Virus record (IMG/VR): IMGVR_UViG_3300009285_000893
Location: 1 to 29,075 of that record
From: a virus
Reading direction: 5' to 3' (one strand)
Length of the DNA: 29,075 nt
Positions within the stretch are counted from its first letter, which is position 1, and each line of letters begins with the position of its first letter. Made by a program: the position numbers and the translations under genes. This document shows positions 1 through 9,678 of the stretch, piece by piece. The notes under the pieces are model-generated. The model saw nothing but the letters and a program-made list of their open reading frames with translations, did not search any database and was not told the origin of the DNA.

Positions 1-79
1 GGAAATACATACCGAGTCCAGTTAGTACCACTAGCACGATGCCCCATACGGCTTTACTTGAATACCATTTCTTTGCCAT
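1..79 (-). CDS. Small membrane protein, holin-like (partial, runs off left edge)
   Basis: A frame opens at ATG 79-77, overlapping the TGA stop of the upstream gene by one base (TGATG), and stays open to the window edge for 26 codons. The peptide starts MAKKWYSSKAVWG and continues into a hydrophobic stretch (IVLVVLTGLGMYF), so a short charged N-terminus leads into a membrane helix. The K-W-Y-x-S-K-x-W-G start resembles small phage membrane proteins found in lysis cassettes, often annotated as holins or holin-like. It follows a coiled-coil/TM protein and a hypothetical protein, which also fits a lysis cassette. The C-terminus is outside the window, so the holin assignment is inference. Confidence 0.6.
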   Translation of the reverse strand, partial: MAKKWYSSKAVWGIVLVVLTGLGMYF

Positions 80-363
80 CAGGCATCACCCTTCTTCTTA
101 ATGCTCCCCGCAATAAATGAGAGTCGACTGTCGATCGCCGCAAGCAGTTTCTTCCTAGCCATCTGCTCATCAACCGTGAGCTTCTTTCCAGCTCGCCCTT
201 TCGTGTCCAGCACGTAAATCTGCTGCCGATACGCGATAAGTTCATCGACCTGCTTCTCATATCTGTAGAATTTGTCTTCGAAAGGCGAAGCGAAATTAAA
301 GTCCGCATTCACCTTTGGCGTTGGGAACGCGTTCCCCGTGTTGCCGAATATCCAGAATCCCAT
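79..363 (-). CDS. Hypothetical 94-aa protein downstream of the tail module
   Basis: The frame has a strong ribosome-binding site (GGAGGG about 7 nt before ATG 363) and ends directly on the start of the next gene, so it is almost certainly translated. The first 30 residues are Gly/Phe/Asn-rich. Residues about 30-90 are charged and predicted helical, with E-K-Q-V-D-E-L and A-R-K-K-L-L-A-A-I-D segments. I see no signal peptide, membrane helix or enzyme motif. I do not recognise the family. Its place between a coiled-coil/TM protein and a holin-like protein suggests a late function such as lysis control or a virion accessory. Confidence 0.75.
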   Translation of the reverse strand: MGFWIFGNTGNAFPTPKVNADFNFASPFEDKFYRYEKQVDELIAYRQQIYVLDTKGRAGKKLTVDEQMARKKLLAAIDSRLSFIAGSIKKKGDA

Positions 364-401
364 ATGGAATCCCTCCGTTTGGTTGTTTTTTCATCAATCT
401 G

Positions 402-602
402 TTACCAGATTTTTTTGATAATTAGCGCAGTCAAGGCTGCACACCAGGCCCATAATATACCGATAGACCACTTAGTGACCGAGATGCTCCCGAGCTTCTC
501 TTCATGCCTTTTTTGCCCTTCTTTGATTTCCTGGAGAGCTTCTTTGATGTACTTGATGTCATTCTGTATCACATCCATCCCATCGCACTTTTTGGCAGTC
601 AT
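402..602 (-). CDS. Coiled-coil plus single-TM protein, XhlA-like
   Basis: The 66-residue product has an amphipathic helix at about residues 10-38 (D-I-K-Y-I-K-E-A-L-Q-E-I-K-E-G-Q-K-R-H) followed by a transmembrane helix at about residues 45-62 and a short basic tail. This is the layout of the haemolysin XhlA family, a small membrane component of phage lysis cassettes. The ATG at 602 overlaps the stop of the baseplate hub gene as ATGA, indicating translational coupling. The family match rests on architecture and heptad-like pattern only. A tail- or envelope-interacting membrane peptide is an alternative. Confidence 0.75.
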   Translation of the reverse strand: MTAKKCDGMDVIQNDIKYIKEALQEIKEGQKRHEEKLGSISVTKWSIGILWAWCAALTALIIKKIW

Positions 603-2140
603 TTAAACCGCACCGTAACCCCATCCAGTGATGGCGTGGTATTGAAAGCATTATCGGCATTCAAGACAATGCGGACTTTCATTTGCCTATTGGCAGTCAC
701 AAATGTCATGGCGGTATCCTGTGCTGAGAATGTTACCCAAGTGAGGCCCCCATCATTGCTAATCTCTATTGTGCTTAAAGCAAAATGAATTGGGTTCTTT
801 AACACCAGATCAGCTTGAGTTATGTCGCTTGTCTGCATGAAGTTGATACTCACCATCGTGCCTGTAGTCCCGCTATTCAGATAAAGTCGGCTTGTGGCAT
901 AAGACAATGTTGCACTGCGATTAGCGACCAGATTTACACTATCTGTCTCCCCATCGAAATCCATGTTAATGCTATTCTCCATATCGTTCGGGTTATCAAA
1001 TGTTGCGAGACCATCTTCAGTTTTGATTCTTTCCAATATACTGTCTATATACCTGTAGGTTTTGCTATTGATATCCACGCTAGTGACCCATTGAAACCCG
1101 ATCTTATGCGAGTACGAAATAACAGGAAACATTCCATGCAAGCCCCCGCAATACTGAGCCATTACATTTATGCGCTTTCCTGGAAGCATATCTTTATTGC
1201 CTACCATCACGAATGAACCATGACTGACCTGTTCAGCTACAGCTACCTCATAGGTTGCTCTCTCATTTGCCTCCGCCTGCGTCGTTATACGTTGGTCATT
1301 CACTTCTTTGTCTTTTCTCCAAAATAATGCTTTACTTGCCGTATTGGTTATGGTCTTGAGAATGCTGCTCCCGCCAATGGTTTTGCCAACAACTCGTATC
1401 GTGTTATGTTCTCTGCTAAACTCCTTTCCCCAAGCTCCTATACTGATGATGTTTTGCCCAATTGCCGCCTGAACAGCAGTATTGTCTACTGTTCCAGTTT
1501 TGAATCCGACAAGATCATGTTTCCCCGTTCCATTTGGGTCAAAATCGAAGTACCCATCCCATCCTGCTCGATTAAAAATATCTGCAATAATTCGGTGTAT
1601 GTAATCATTATACGTGGCAGTGATCGTATTGACTTCATTGCCTAATGTTGCATTAAACTGAGTATATGAAGCCACACTCGAAAGGTAAATATCTATAATG
1701 TTCTTAATCGCACTGACATTAGTGACATTATCGAATCTTATTCTGATTTTACGATCCGTAGCCTCAGGAATAGAATTAGCTTTGAGCGTCATTCTATAAC
1801 CCGCTTCACTAAAGCTAAAAGACGGATATTCAGCTTTCCCATTGAATAATAACGTGCTTCCGGCTCCATAATCAAAATATATCTTGACAGTCTCCCCGCC
1901 ACTGATTTTGCTTACTCCAGTATCCTTATTCACGAATCTCATGTTGCTCGCATCAAGATTAATGGTGGCTTGATGAAGCCCCTGATTGATGCTTCGCCCA
2001 TCTATCGTGAGATCCACAAAAGCAGTAATGTACTCCACCCCACCAATAAGTATGCTTCCAGCAATGCTAAAGTTACTATCAGGTATGCTTATCCGCATTG
2101 GTTTTCGAGTGCGGCCGCCAAGGTTAAACACTTCACCCAT
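599..2140 (-). CDS. Baseplate hub / tail-spike base protein (gp27/XkdQ-like)
   Basis: A 513-residue product if translation starts at ATG 2140, which has GGAGG 6 nt upstream and overlaps the stop of the preceding gene. An upstream ATG at 2164 is less likely. The middle region has features I associate with baseplate hub proteins of the T4 gp27 / phage Mu gpD / XkdQ group: W-G-K-E-F-S-R-E-H-N-T-I-R-V-V-G, then an A-x-A-N-E-R-A helix, then L-P-G-K-R-I-N-V-M followed by a beta segment ending W-V-T-S-V-D-I. The last about 120 residues look like an added beta-sandwich that may bind surface or fibre proteins. The hub closes the tail tube and carries the receptor-contact parts. Its place after the tape measure and surface proteins supports this. 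Confidence 0.75.
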   Translation of the reverse strand: MGEVFNLGGRTRKPMRISIPDSNFSIAGSILIGGVEYITAFVDLTIDGRSINQGLHQATINLDASNMRFVNKDTGVSKISGGETVKIYFDYGAGSTLLFNGKAEYPSFSFSEAGYRMTLKANSIPEATDRKIRIRFDNVTNVSAIKNIIDIYLSSVASYTQFNATLGNEVNTITATYNDYIHRIIADIFNRAGWDGYFDFDPNGTGKHDLVGFKTGTVDNTAVQAAIGQNIISIGAWGKEFSREHNTIRVVGKTIGGSSILKTITNTASKALFWRKDKEVNDQRITTQAEANERATYEVAVAEQVSHGSFVMVGNKDMLPGKRINVMAQYCGGLHGMFPVISYSHKIGFQWVTSVDINSKTYRYIDSILERIKTEDGLATFDNPNDMENSINMDFDGETDSVNLVANRSATLSYATSRLYLNSGTTGTMVSINFMQTSDITQADLVLKNPIHFALSTIEISNDGGLTWVTFSAQDTAMTFVTANRQMKVRIVLNADNAFNTTPSLDGVTVRFK

Positions 2141-5100
2141 TCCATGCCTCCACGCACCCATCACAATTAGGCTCTATAAAGAAGTCTGGAAGGTATAGGC
2201 TTCCTGCTGTGCAGCTCGTGAAGTTCATCCAGCAATACACCTGTGTGAGCCCATTGCGTGTCATATTAGACGCCATCATTTGCCGCGTGGTATTCGCCAC
2301 CACCACCAGGCCAGTCTTATTACTGCTAATACTACAGTACATCTTTAGGCAGGTGTTGAGTGTCTCATTAAAGTACCCGAACATGTTGGCTTTCCCATCC
2401 ACTCCAAGATGCGTGATGTTGAATATGCTGCGGTTTATTTTGGCTTCTTGACCTTCGGGTTCCACATTTTTGCTGCTCGCGCTCGATGGAATGAAGTCGA
2501 AATAAGGCACTGGCATCGTGATATTTGTTCGGCTATAATTTATTGTAATATTTCTCCATGCGCAGAATTGACTTGAGGTTCCTTCAAATGTCGTATTGGC
2601 AGTTACGTTAAAAGTTAGAACCTGATAACCTCTTTGATAGATCGTCAAGTTTGTTATTTCCAATACCCCTCCTCCGAGGCTTGTGAAATTGAACTCCAAC
2701 TGACATGCTGGATTGCTCGCGTAACACATTTGTTGTAAGTACGTGCTGTTGAGTCGGTAATTGCGCCGGTCTATACTAAGATTCAAGTCTGATAGGATAA
2801 GCGTTCCAGTATTGTTGCTCGACACATCAACCAGTAACATACAGCTCGTGTAATTCACCCCGCATGTGGAGTTCGCTAAACTATTTATCCTGCTAGCTAT
2901 CGTGCTGTTTATTGGCAATGTAATCGGGCTATTACTTTCGTTGAGCGTGTCATTCAAGTGTAGATCAATTATTCCGTCGCCTCCAAAGTCGAAATTTATG
3001 TCCTTCGGGCTTCCAGTCTGCACAGTCACGTTGACTTTCCTGATATAAACTGGCCATTCAGTCGTGTTATATGACAGATTGATCGGGTTGGTGCTGTTGT
3101 GTATGATCTCTATTCTAAACGCGATCTGGCTTCCATTGCCACGGAAGTAAAGCCACTCATTATTTACTGTAGGCTCCCAGAAGTAATCAGTCCCACCTCC
3201 CGCATTCGGACCATTGGATAAGAACAGCCTGACAACCTGATCTCTCAAATTAACGATATCCAGATTTAATCTTGCTTTGGTGATGTTTTTTGTCGAGTTA
3301 AATATGGCTTTGCTTGTATAATTTAGTGTCGTGTTCCAAGTCCCATTAATCGTGACTGGAGGAGTGATGCCCGTGATGTTGACCCACTTAAGCCACATGC
3401 GATTCGTACTGACTGCATATGACGTGCTCTGCCCGCACACGTTGTCATTGAACATCTTAAATGCGAGCTCATAACTACCATTGGTTGAGGCAACGAATGA
3501 ATTGTATGCTCCTCCGGCCTGCGTGGCACTTGATGTCACAGTGAAGTTAACTCCGCTCCCATTATAATCCCTATTACGAGATAACGTCACTGTCTCATTG
3601 GACGCAACATGAGTGCCGCCAACACCACAACTATTACATCCCCCTAAGCTGTGAAAGAACTCAGTATATTGCGATCCGTCATCGTTTGCGATTCCCGCAG
3701 AGAAATTAACCTGCACGGCGCTGCAAAACGGTCCGGGAGTGACGATCTGACATGCCGTATACCCCGTGGATTCCCACTGGAACGTGATATTATCCACGCC
3801 TTCCAAATTCAGACTGCTCGTGATGAAACCGTTTTTTTCTGAATCCCCACAATCCCCACTATTGAGCATTTCGTACTTGCGTATCGTCAAGTTCACCCCA
3901 TTGAAGTCGGCAGCATCCAATATCGTGGCGTACTTGCTCGTTCCATAATCCCTATAGTAATTATCCCATAACACAAATGAGGTCGTAAATAATGAGGGGT
4001 ATGTGCTATTGGAATCAAATGTTTTGAAGTTCATCGTGTAATTAAGTGGCAATGGATCGCTAACGAGTCCCGTGATCTTGAAATTTCCTGCAAGTGCATT
4101 TCTCTCTGATAAGTTCATCTGGAATGTTTCGGTACCGACACGCCCGAATGTGATGGTCACATTGCCAGTGGTCTCATTCCACCAATTATCTTTAAGGTAC
4201 TCTATTCCTACGATCTTGGCTTGCACCACTTCGTGAATCACGCTCCCTGTTTTAATTACCACATTGCGAATGGTGCCAGCTGCTTGCTTGAGGCTGATGC
4301 TTGCACTGTCGATTGTCCTATTTCGTGCTTCAGAAAAGTCCACCCGAACGCTTCCATTACCTGTCACGTTCTGACTCGTGTTACCTCCGAGAAAGTATAC
4401 CCACTTGATAGAATTGAGTGAGTAATAAATGGTTTGATTCCCGGTATTGCATGTTATGTTATCGTCCCTTCCGACATGTAAGCACCAGTGTAGTTGATTG
4501 TTGGTTGTCAAGACTTGTACTGTTGCGTTGCTGCCCCACTCGTAGGTCTGGTTTCCATTGATCGTGTTAAATATTAAACTCAGGGGGTTGCCAAGTGTTG
4601 TACTACTGACGTAAACATTGCCTGGCTGTTTGGTGAATGGCTGCACGCCGGCGGTGATTGTTTCTCCATCAGTGAAGTTGCTGAAAGTGAGATTGATGAG
4701 GTCGCCGCTATTGGCTGCCAGCGTTCCATTGAGTCTGACTATTCCGCTAATGTTGAACCACCAGCTCACGTTCATGTTTTCGACAGTTGGCGCAGGCGCA
4801 TCAGTGCATGTCGTGTTCACGCTAATGTTTTGACCAACAGAGTAGGTGGACTGATTGAATAAGGGGGTTGTGCAGTATGGCGCTACGTCGATTGTTATGT
4901 TGGTTTCCGCGATCGCACTGGATAGATTGTTTTGGGAATAATACCTAAATGTGATGTTATCCCCCGCATTTAAAGGACCGATAGTGTAATTGACGCTTTT
5001 ACCTACGCTAGTGTTTGTGCTGAACTTGACAATTTGGCTGGTGTTGGTCACGTTATTGAGCGTGAAGTTTCCAGTCAAATTAACCTCCTCATTATCCAAA

Positions 5101-5738
5101 TCAGTCACTGTTGTGTTCAGCAGCACTGTCTGATTCATACGATACCATGACTGATTTGGTGATGTCAATACGGTTGGCGGACTATCAGGAATTAAAGAAG
5201 ATGTGTAGATTTCTATCGTTATGTTGTTGCTATAATTATTCCCTGTCACGTTTGCGAATGCGAACATCGTCCAATTTCCAGGCATGTCATTCGCAGTCAA
5301 CGTAAAATTGAGCATGATCGATGTATTATTAAGAAGATTGCTTGTGTTGGAAGGATTGATAGTTACACTTGATAATGTCGTGTTGATCCACATCGGACTG
5401 CCATTCGTGAAGTTGATAGGCACTAAACCTTTATTTTCTTGGCTGGGAAATACCAGCATATTGACTGGATTGCTGGAATTAATTGTTGCTTCCGCAGTGA
5501 AGTTGTAAATGCCACCCGCTACCAATACCCCGGATTCTACTGTGAAATTAAACTGTATAGTTGAGATATTTGTCGCAGTTGTATTTACGGTATCATTTCC
5601 ATTGATCCAAAAAGAATCAGATATAGTGACCCCGAAAAGGCGTAGGGAATTGCTTCCACTAGCCACTTGGATGATACCAGCTATTGTGAATGCTACAATA
5701 CATGCTAAAATCAGTATGAACCAAAAAGGCGGTTTCAA
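2133..5738 (-). CDS. Giant signal-anchored, sequon-rich surface/tail adhesin-like protein
   Basis: A 1201-residue protein starting at TTG 5738 with GGGGTGA four bases before it. The N-terminus (MKPPFWFILILACIVAFTIAGIIQVASG) is a signal anchor. The rest is beta-rich, rich in Asn, Ser and Thr, and carries N-x-S/T sequons at roughly one per 10-15 residues over most of its length, consistent with heavy N-glycosylation by an archaeal host. Ig-like segments are visible (for example near residues 205-290), and a D-F-G-G-D-G-I-I-D-L-H segment resembles a repeat type of DPANN archaeal surface proteins. Scattered Cys pairs suggest disulphides. It sits between the tape measure region and the hub, so an adhesion or baseplate role is likely. 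A membrane-displayed exclusion or entry factor is the alternative. Confidence 0.75.
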   Translation of the reverse strand: MKPPFWFILILACIVAFTIAGIIQVASGSNSLRLFGVTISDSFWINGNDTVNTTATNISTIQFNFTVESGVLVAGGIYNFTAEATINSSNPVNMLVFPSQENKGLVPINFTNGSPMWINTTLSSVTINPSNTSNLLNNTSIMLNFTLTANDMPGNWTMFAFANVTGNNYSNNITIEIYTSSLIPDSPPTVLTSPNQSWYRMNQTVLLNTTVTDLDNEEVNLTGNFTLNNVTNTSQIVKFSTNTSVGKSVNYTIGPLNAGDNITFRYYSQNNLSSAIAETNITIDVAPYCTTPLFNQSTYSVGQNISVNTTCTDAPAPTVENMNVSWWFNISGIVRLNGTLAANSGDLINLTFSNFTDGETITAGVQPFTKQPGNVYVSSTTLGNPLSLIFNTINGNQTYEWGSNATVQVLTTNNQLHWCLHVGRDDNITCNTGNQTIYYSLNSIKWVYFLGGNTSQNVTGNGSVRVDFSEARNRTIDSASISLKQAAGTIRNVVIKTGSVIHEVVQAKIVGIEYLKDNWWNETTGNVTITFGRVGTETFQMNLSERNALAGNFKITGLVSDPLPLNYTMNFKTFDSNSTYPSLFTTSFVLWDNYYRDYGTSKYATILDAADFNGVNLTIRKYEMLNSGDCGDSEKNGFITSSLNLEGVDNITFQWESTGYTACQIVTPGPFCSAVQVNFSAGIANDDGSQYTEFFHSLGGCNSCGVGGTHVASNETVTLSRNRDYNGSGVNFTVTSSATQAGGAYNSFVASTNGSYELAFKMFNDNVCGQSTSYAVSTNRMWLKWVNITGITPPVTINGTWNTTLNYTSKAIFNSTKNITKARLNLDIVNLRDQVVRLFLSNGPNAGGGTDYFWEPTVNNEWLYFRGNGSQIAFRIEIIHNSTNPINLSYNTTEWPVYIRKVNVTVQTGSPKDINFDFGGDGIIDLHLNDTLNESNSPITLPINSTIASRINSLANSTCGVNYTSCMLLVDVSSNNTGTLILSDLNLSIDRRNYRLNSTYLQQMCYASNPACQLEFNFTSLGGGVLEITNLTIYQRGYQVLTFNVTANTTFEGTSSQFCAWRNITINYSRTNITMPVPYFDFIPSSASSKNVEPEGQEAKINRSIFNITHLGVDGKANMFGYFNETLNTCLKMYCSISSNKTGLVVVANTTRQMMASNMTRNGLTQVYCWMNFTSCTAGSLYLPDFFIEPNCDGCVEAWNG

Positions 5739-5742
5739 ACTT

Positions 5743-7689
5743 TCACCCCTGAACCTTGATCGGGTCCAGCCACACGGGATCAGTGCAGTTGCCCGGGCCT
5801 AAGCATTGGGCCGTGACGTTCACGATAAAACTGTTATTGGCTTGCACGCGGGTCTGATTTAATGAAATGCTCAACTTCCATGATCCTGTGGCACTTCCGG
5901 AGGGGAGCATTTCGAGATCGAACGTGTCAACACTAGGCGATAATGCGTTTGTGGTGGCATTGGCTTCTATCACGATACGGTATATGAGAGTGCTTCCACT
6001 TGTGCAAACATAGGTCTTATCGAAACCGGATTGATTCACGCTGACATAATTCGTTCCATCACAACTAATATTATACCCGATAATGCCATCGTTGAGTGTC
6101 TGATTCGCCGCAATCTTAAAACTCCCCATACTAGATGGCATAGTGATTGGAGTGCTTATGATTTGACTGTTTAGAGTGAAATTTGCAGTCCATACTTCTA
6201 TTTCGCCGATTCTCATATTTGCACCACCCCAACTTGTTCCATTAATACATAACATATGACCCGCGAGTATGCGGGATGGAGTTAGATTGACCGGAATACA
6301 ACTAGTAGCGCCACTAGTAGCGGATCCTTGATAATAGATCATCTCGCTAGCGTTGAATAGACCGCTCGCGCCAGATGGACGTATGTTGGTCACGAAAGCA
6401 TTGAAGTTCACGGGAATTATGTCACCCCTATCTTGATCGAGTTCGGCATATAGGACCGTTAACTTTTTTCCAGTGTTTTGGCTCCAGTTAAGACACCACC
6501 AATCCCTCCCGGTATTCGTTCCGCTCCAAGTTTGTGTATCCCCATTTGCGCATACTCCATCATATCCGCAATTAGCGCACGCGCCAGTGGAACTTTTTAT
6601 TTGCTCATATCCCTGTGCTGCTGAATCATTGAATGTGAAGTTATACCAGTTTCCAGTATTGGTCTTGTATCCAGTCCAGTTGGCCATCAATGTCTCATTA
6701 ATTACGGAAGCATTGTATCCGGCTGCCGTCCCATTGATCTCTGACGTGTTAAGAAAAGGCTGCGTATAATTATTCGTGTTAAAGAACGGGTGTTTTGCGA
6801 AACCATAATCAGTCAGGTTGACTTGCCATCCGAGCATCCCATACTTGAAAGGCACATTGACGGCATTAAACGGTATCGTGACATTATAGCATGATAATGG
6901 AGTCATGATAAATTCTGAGTTCATAAGAGGAATATTCTTCAGCACGTTCTCCTCACTTGTCATGTTGGCTTTATTGCATTGGTAATGCTCTATTACTGGC
7001 TTGCTCGCGTTGTTGAGTATGGTGCGGTTACAGTCAGACATCATAACAATTGTGCGATTGAGCGAGTAATGATCTGTTAAGCTACCCACTCCCCTAATTA
7101 CCCCTGGCGTGCCAGTGCTTTGAACAATTATTTTGGACAGGTTGACCTTAAAATTCCCGAGCGTGGGATTACATAATTCAGACTGTATTGGATCATTCAG
7201 GCAATTGTAATTCAGGCATTTGGCAGTCTCAGCATTTCGGTACTTGATGAACGCGCTGGCATTGTACCCCAAAAATACGGGATCGACTATTTTGCCAAGT
7301 CCCCACTTGATTGTCATTGTCGGATTGCGTTTAATGATCTCCACCTTCATCTGATATAAATTCCCGGGCTTTAGGCTGAAACGTGATGCGGCTTTTTTCC
7401 ATATTCCTGTTGTTGTATTGAGTATGTAAATATCTCCCTTAACGATATCCCCGCCTGTACTGGAGAGTGACAGGTTCTTGATGAGATTGCGAGCAGTCGT
7501 GCTATAAATGGCGGCTTGCGTGCTGATATTGAAGTATGAAACGCATGGATCACTAGGCGTGCCAGCGCAAGGCCCAATAATTGTGCTATCGCTTACTCCC
7601 GTGATTACCACTCCTGGTATGAGAAGGAAGTACAGTATGGCCAATGATGCCCCGCCAACTCCAACGCTAATGACTGCCTTGTTTGCCAT
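5743..7689 (-). CDS. Signal-anchored, sequon-rich surface protein of the tail module
   Basis: The 648-residue product begins MANKAVISVGVGGASLAILYF, a membrane anchor at about residues 8-30. It continues as a beta-rich, Cys-containing ectodomain with dozens of N-x-S/T sequons. Cys clusters at about residues 40-50, 155-175 and 370-400 (including C-A-N-C-G-Y-D-G-V-C) suggest disulphide-bonded extracellular domains. The ATG follows GGAGG by about 10 nt and the stop lies 4 nt before the next gene, a second giant protein of the same style. I know no named family for it. By position it is a baseplate-proximal receptor-binding or surface protein. A cleavable or inserted N-terminal helix on a virion tail protein would be unusual, so its topology is uncertain. 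Confidence 0.75.
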   Translation of the reverse strand: MANKAVISVGVGGASLAILYFLLIPGVVITGVSDSTIIGPCAGTPSDPCVSYFNISTQAAIYSTTARNLIKNLSLSSTGGDIVKGDIYILNTTTGIWKKAASRFSLKPGNLYQMKVEIIKRNPTMTIKWGLGKIVDPVFLGYNASAFIKYRNAETAKCLNYNCLNDPIQSELCNPTLGNFKVNLSKIIVQSTGTPGVIRGVGSLTDHYSLNRTIVMMSDCNRTILNNASKPVIEHYQCNKANMTSEENVLKNIPLMNSEFIMTPLSCYNVTIPFNAVNVPFKYGMLGWQVNLTDYGFAKHPFFNTNNYTQPFLNTSEINGTAAGYNASVINETLMANWTGYKTNTGNWYNFTFNDSAAQGYEQIKSSTGACANCGYDGVCANGDTQTWSGTNTGRDWWCLNWSQNTGKKLTVLYAELDQDRGDIIPVNFNAFVTNIRPSGASGLFNASEMIYYQGSATSGATSCIPVNLTPSRILAGHMLCINGTSWGGANMRIGEIEVWTANFTLNSQIISTPITMPSSMGSFKIAANQTLNDGIIGYNISCDGTNYVSVNQSGFDKTYVCTSGSTLIYRIVIEANATTNALSPSVDTFDLEMLPSGSATGSWKLSISLNQTRVQANNSFIVNVTAQCLGPGNCTDPVWLDPIKVQG

Positions 7690-7693
7690 TTTT

Positions 7694-8053
7694 TTATTGC
7701 CTCCACTCGATAAGTCTCATATTGTACTCGTAATGCGACGGGTTGCTTGTGCCATTATCACTCCACTTTAGGCTATCAGGTATGATAATGAAGCTTCCCG
7801 CATCCAAACCATCACTGAATGGGTACGCGAGCCCATCGTCCAACGCAATTAAGGCTGTCCGGTCAGCATCCCGACTAGTGCCTGTTATGACTCCTTGTAT
7901 TGTCAGACTTAAATCCCTTCCGGTAATTCCGGGAACCCTCACTTCAGTGAGGCTTCCGCCTATCTTTTGCTTGATCGTACTAGGTTGTCGACTCTTGCCA
8001 ATATTCAGTATTTGAAGAGTGACTCCCCCATAGGTTGTGGCTGCGTATCCCAT
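7694..8053 (-). CDS. Small tail/baseplate protein after the tape measure
   Basis: The start is coupled to the tape measure stop (TGATG). The 119-residue product is predicted mostly beta, with G-G-S-L-T-E-V-R-V-P-G-I-T-G-R-D-L-S-L-T-I-Q in the first half, a Gly/Asp-rich middle and a charged C-terminus ending I-E-W-R-Q. In siphoviruses this slot often holds a distal tail protein or a small LysM-like baseplate protein. The beta-strand pattern with T-G-R-D fits a distal-tail-like N-terminal domain, but the protein is short for that family. I assign a structural tail role from position and fold impression only. Confidence 0.7.
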   Translation of the reverse strand: MGYAATTYGGVTLQILNIGKSRQPSTIKQKIGGSLTEVRVPGITGRDLSLTIQGVITGTSRDADRTALIALDDGLAYPFSDGLDAGSFIIIPDSLKWSDNGTSNPSHYEYNMRLIEWRQ

Positions 8054-9678
8054 CAGTAAATCGCCCTCGCTATGACGCTCTGAGCGCCCATATTCTGGAT
8101 ATAACTATCGGCATTAACGACGAAGTTATCCATCCGTACAATATACGGACTATCCTGCCTGGATGCTTGACTAGAAGTCTGGCTGACTCTCGACGGAAAC
8201 ATTCCAGTCCTAACCTCAGGCATGAGTTCCGTATAATGCCCTAATTTATTAATCCCGAATGTTCTAGCCTCCTGCCCGCTAAAAATACTGGAACTATCAT
8301 AATAGCTCGCTTTCTCGGCACTACCACTTCGGCTCACACTGATCTCCTTTCCTCCCACACTTATTTGAAATAATCCTTTAATTCGCCCAATGCTATCGGC
8401 CGCTTTAGTTCCTGCGCTCGCGGCATTGCCTGCGGCTGTCGCGTACTCTTTCAATTCATTGGTCTGTTTCACGATTGGCGGACTTGCTCCAACTACCGAA
8501 GTTTTAACATCTCCCACTGCGAATTTCATATTAAAGAGCTTACCATACACTGCGGTATTTGTCGTATTGAATTTTTCCCAGCTGCTATTCCATATTTCAG
8601 TCAGACTGCGGATCTCCATAAATTTGCTCTCGGCACCTTCCATATCCCCTGCGAGCACCATACCGAACGCCTGCACACCCAATGCCGCATTCCTCCATGC
8701 TTGCCCCATCGCATCAATTATGGCGACTATCGCGCCCACTCCCGCGCTAATGCCCGGAACCCACGTGACTATCGCGTCATTTATGGCCTGAAACACGCCC
8801 ATTGCAGTAGGAGCCAACCCTCCGAGCGCGATCGCTATAACATCAACTGCTGACGTTATTAACTGCTTTCCCATCTCCCACACTTGACTGAACTGACTTA
8901 CCTCCCCTCCTGCCTCTTTAAATGAACTCTGAAGACTTGACAGGAACGTAGTGCCTAATTGGGTCTGAAAATTGGTCAGATCGCTCATCATGCGCTGAAA
9001 TGCAATGCCGAAAGTTTTAGGAATTTCCCCACCGACCTTAGCAGAATTTCTGGCCAATCCCTCCATTGCCGCATTTAGAAATGCGGTCTTGCGTTCAGCA
9101 TCCGTGAGTTGCTCTACTGTCCTACCGAGAGTAGCCGCATATTCTTTCTCAGCCTTTTCCACATTCACTATGATCCCAAGATTATCAAGTATCATCCTAG
9201 ACTGCCTAGAAATTCCCAATGTGATATCCCCAATAGCATCATTAGTTTGTCTTCCAGTAGTAGCTGCCACGATTGCTGCATTCTTGAACATAGTAGGAAG
9301 AATATCCACCGGAAGCCCCATAAGACTTGCTTGCGTGGCCATCTTCATCAATTCCATCTCTGAAGCAGTACCCCCCACAGCTTCCTTAAGATCGTTTAGC
9401 ATGCGTTGACTATCACTTCCGAAAGCATTACTGAATCCGATCTGCACACCATCAAAAGAAGCCTTGAGTCTCAAACTATTCGCAATTAAGGTACCGAATG
9501 CTACTCCCATGACTTGCGCAGCACTTATCGCTGCACTACCAATGCTAGCTAGTCCATTGACTGCGCTACGCGCTGCATTCTTCAAACCCTCGATTTTTCC
9601 CTGAGCCTTATCGAATACTGCGCTGAACTGATCCTTTGCCCCGATTATGATTTGAACGCCTGCGCCTAGCTCTACCAT
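8053..9678 (-). CDS. Tape measure protein
   Basis: The 541-residue product follows the tail chaperones directly. It is Ala/Gly-rich and largely helical, with hydrophobic segments at about residues 45-70 and 275-345 (A-I-A-L-G-G-L-A and G-I-S-A-G-V-G-A-I-V-A-I-I-D-A). The first half contains the tape-measure-type stretch K-M-A-T-Q-A-S-L-M-G-L-P-V-D-I-L with the conserved-looking A-T-T-G-R-Q and I-V-N-V-E-K-A segments. Tape measures scaffold tail polymerisation and set tail length, and the rule of roughly 1.5 angstrom per residue gives a tail of about 80 nm. The ATG overlaps the stop of the frameshifted chaperone. The last about 130 residues are Ser-rich and probably reach the baseplate. Confidence 0.9.
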   Translation of the reverse strand: MVELGAGVQIIIGAKDQFSAVFDKAQGKIEGLKNAARSAVNGLASIGSAAISAAQVMGVAFGTLIANSLRLKASFDGVQIGFSNAFGSDSQRMLNDLKEAVGGTASEMELMKMATQASLMGLPVDILPTMFKNAAIVAATTGRQTNDAIGDITLGISRQSRMILDNLGIIVNVEKAEKEYAATLGRTVEQLTDAERKTAFLNAAMEGLARNSAKVGGEIPKTFGIAFQRMMSDLTNFQTQLGTTFLSSLQSSFKEAGGEVSQFSQVWEMGKQLITSAVDVIAIALGGLAPTAMGVFQAINDAIVTWVPGISAGVGAIVAIIDAMGQAWRNAALGVQAFGMVLAGDMEGAESKFMEIRSLTEIWNSSWEKFNTTNTAVYGKLFNMKFAVGDVKTSVVGASPPIVKQTNELKEYATAAGNAASAGTKAADSIGRIKGLFQISVGGKEISVSRSGSAEKASYYDSSSIFSGQEARTFGINKLGHYTELMPEVRTGMFPSRVSQTSSQASRQDSPYIVRMDNFVVNADSYIQNMGAQSVIARAIY

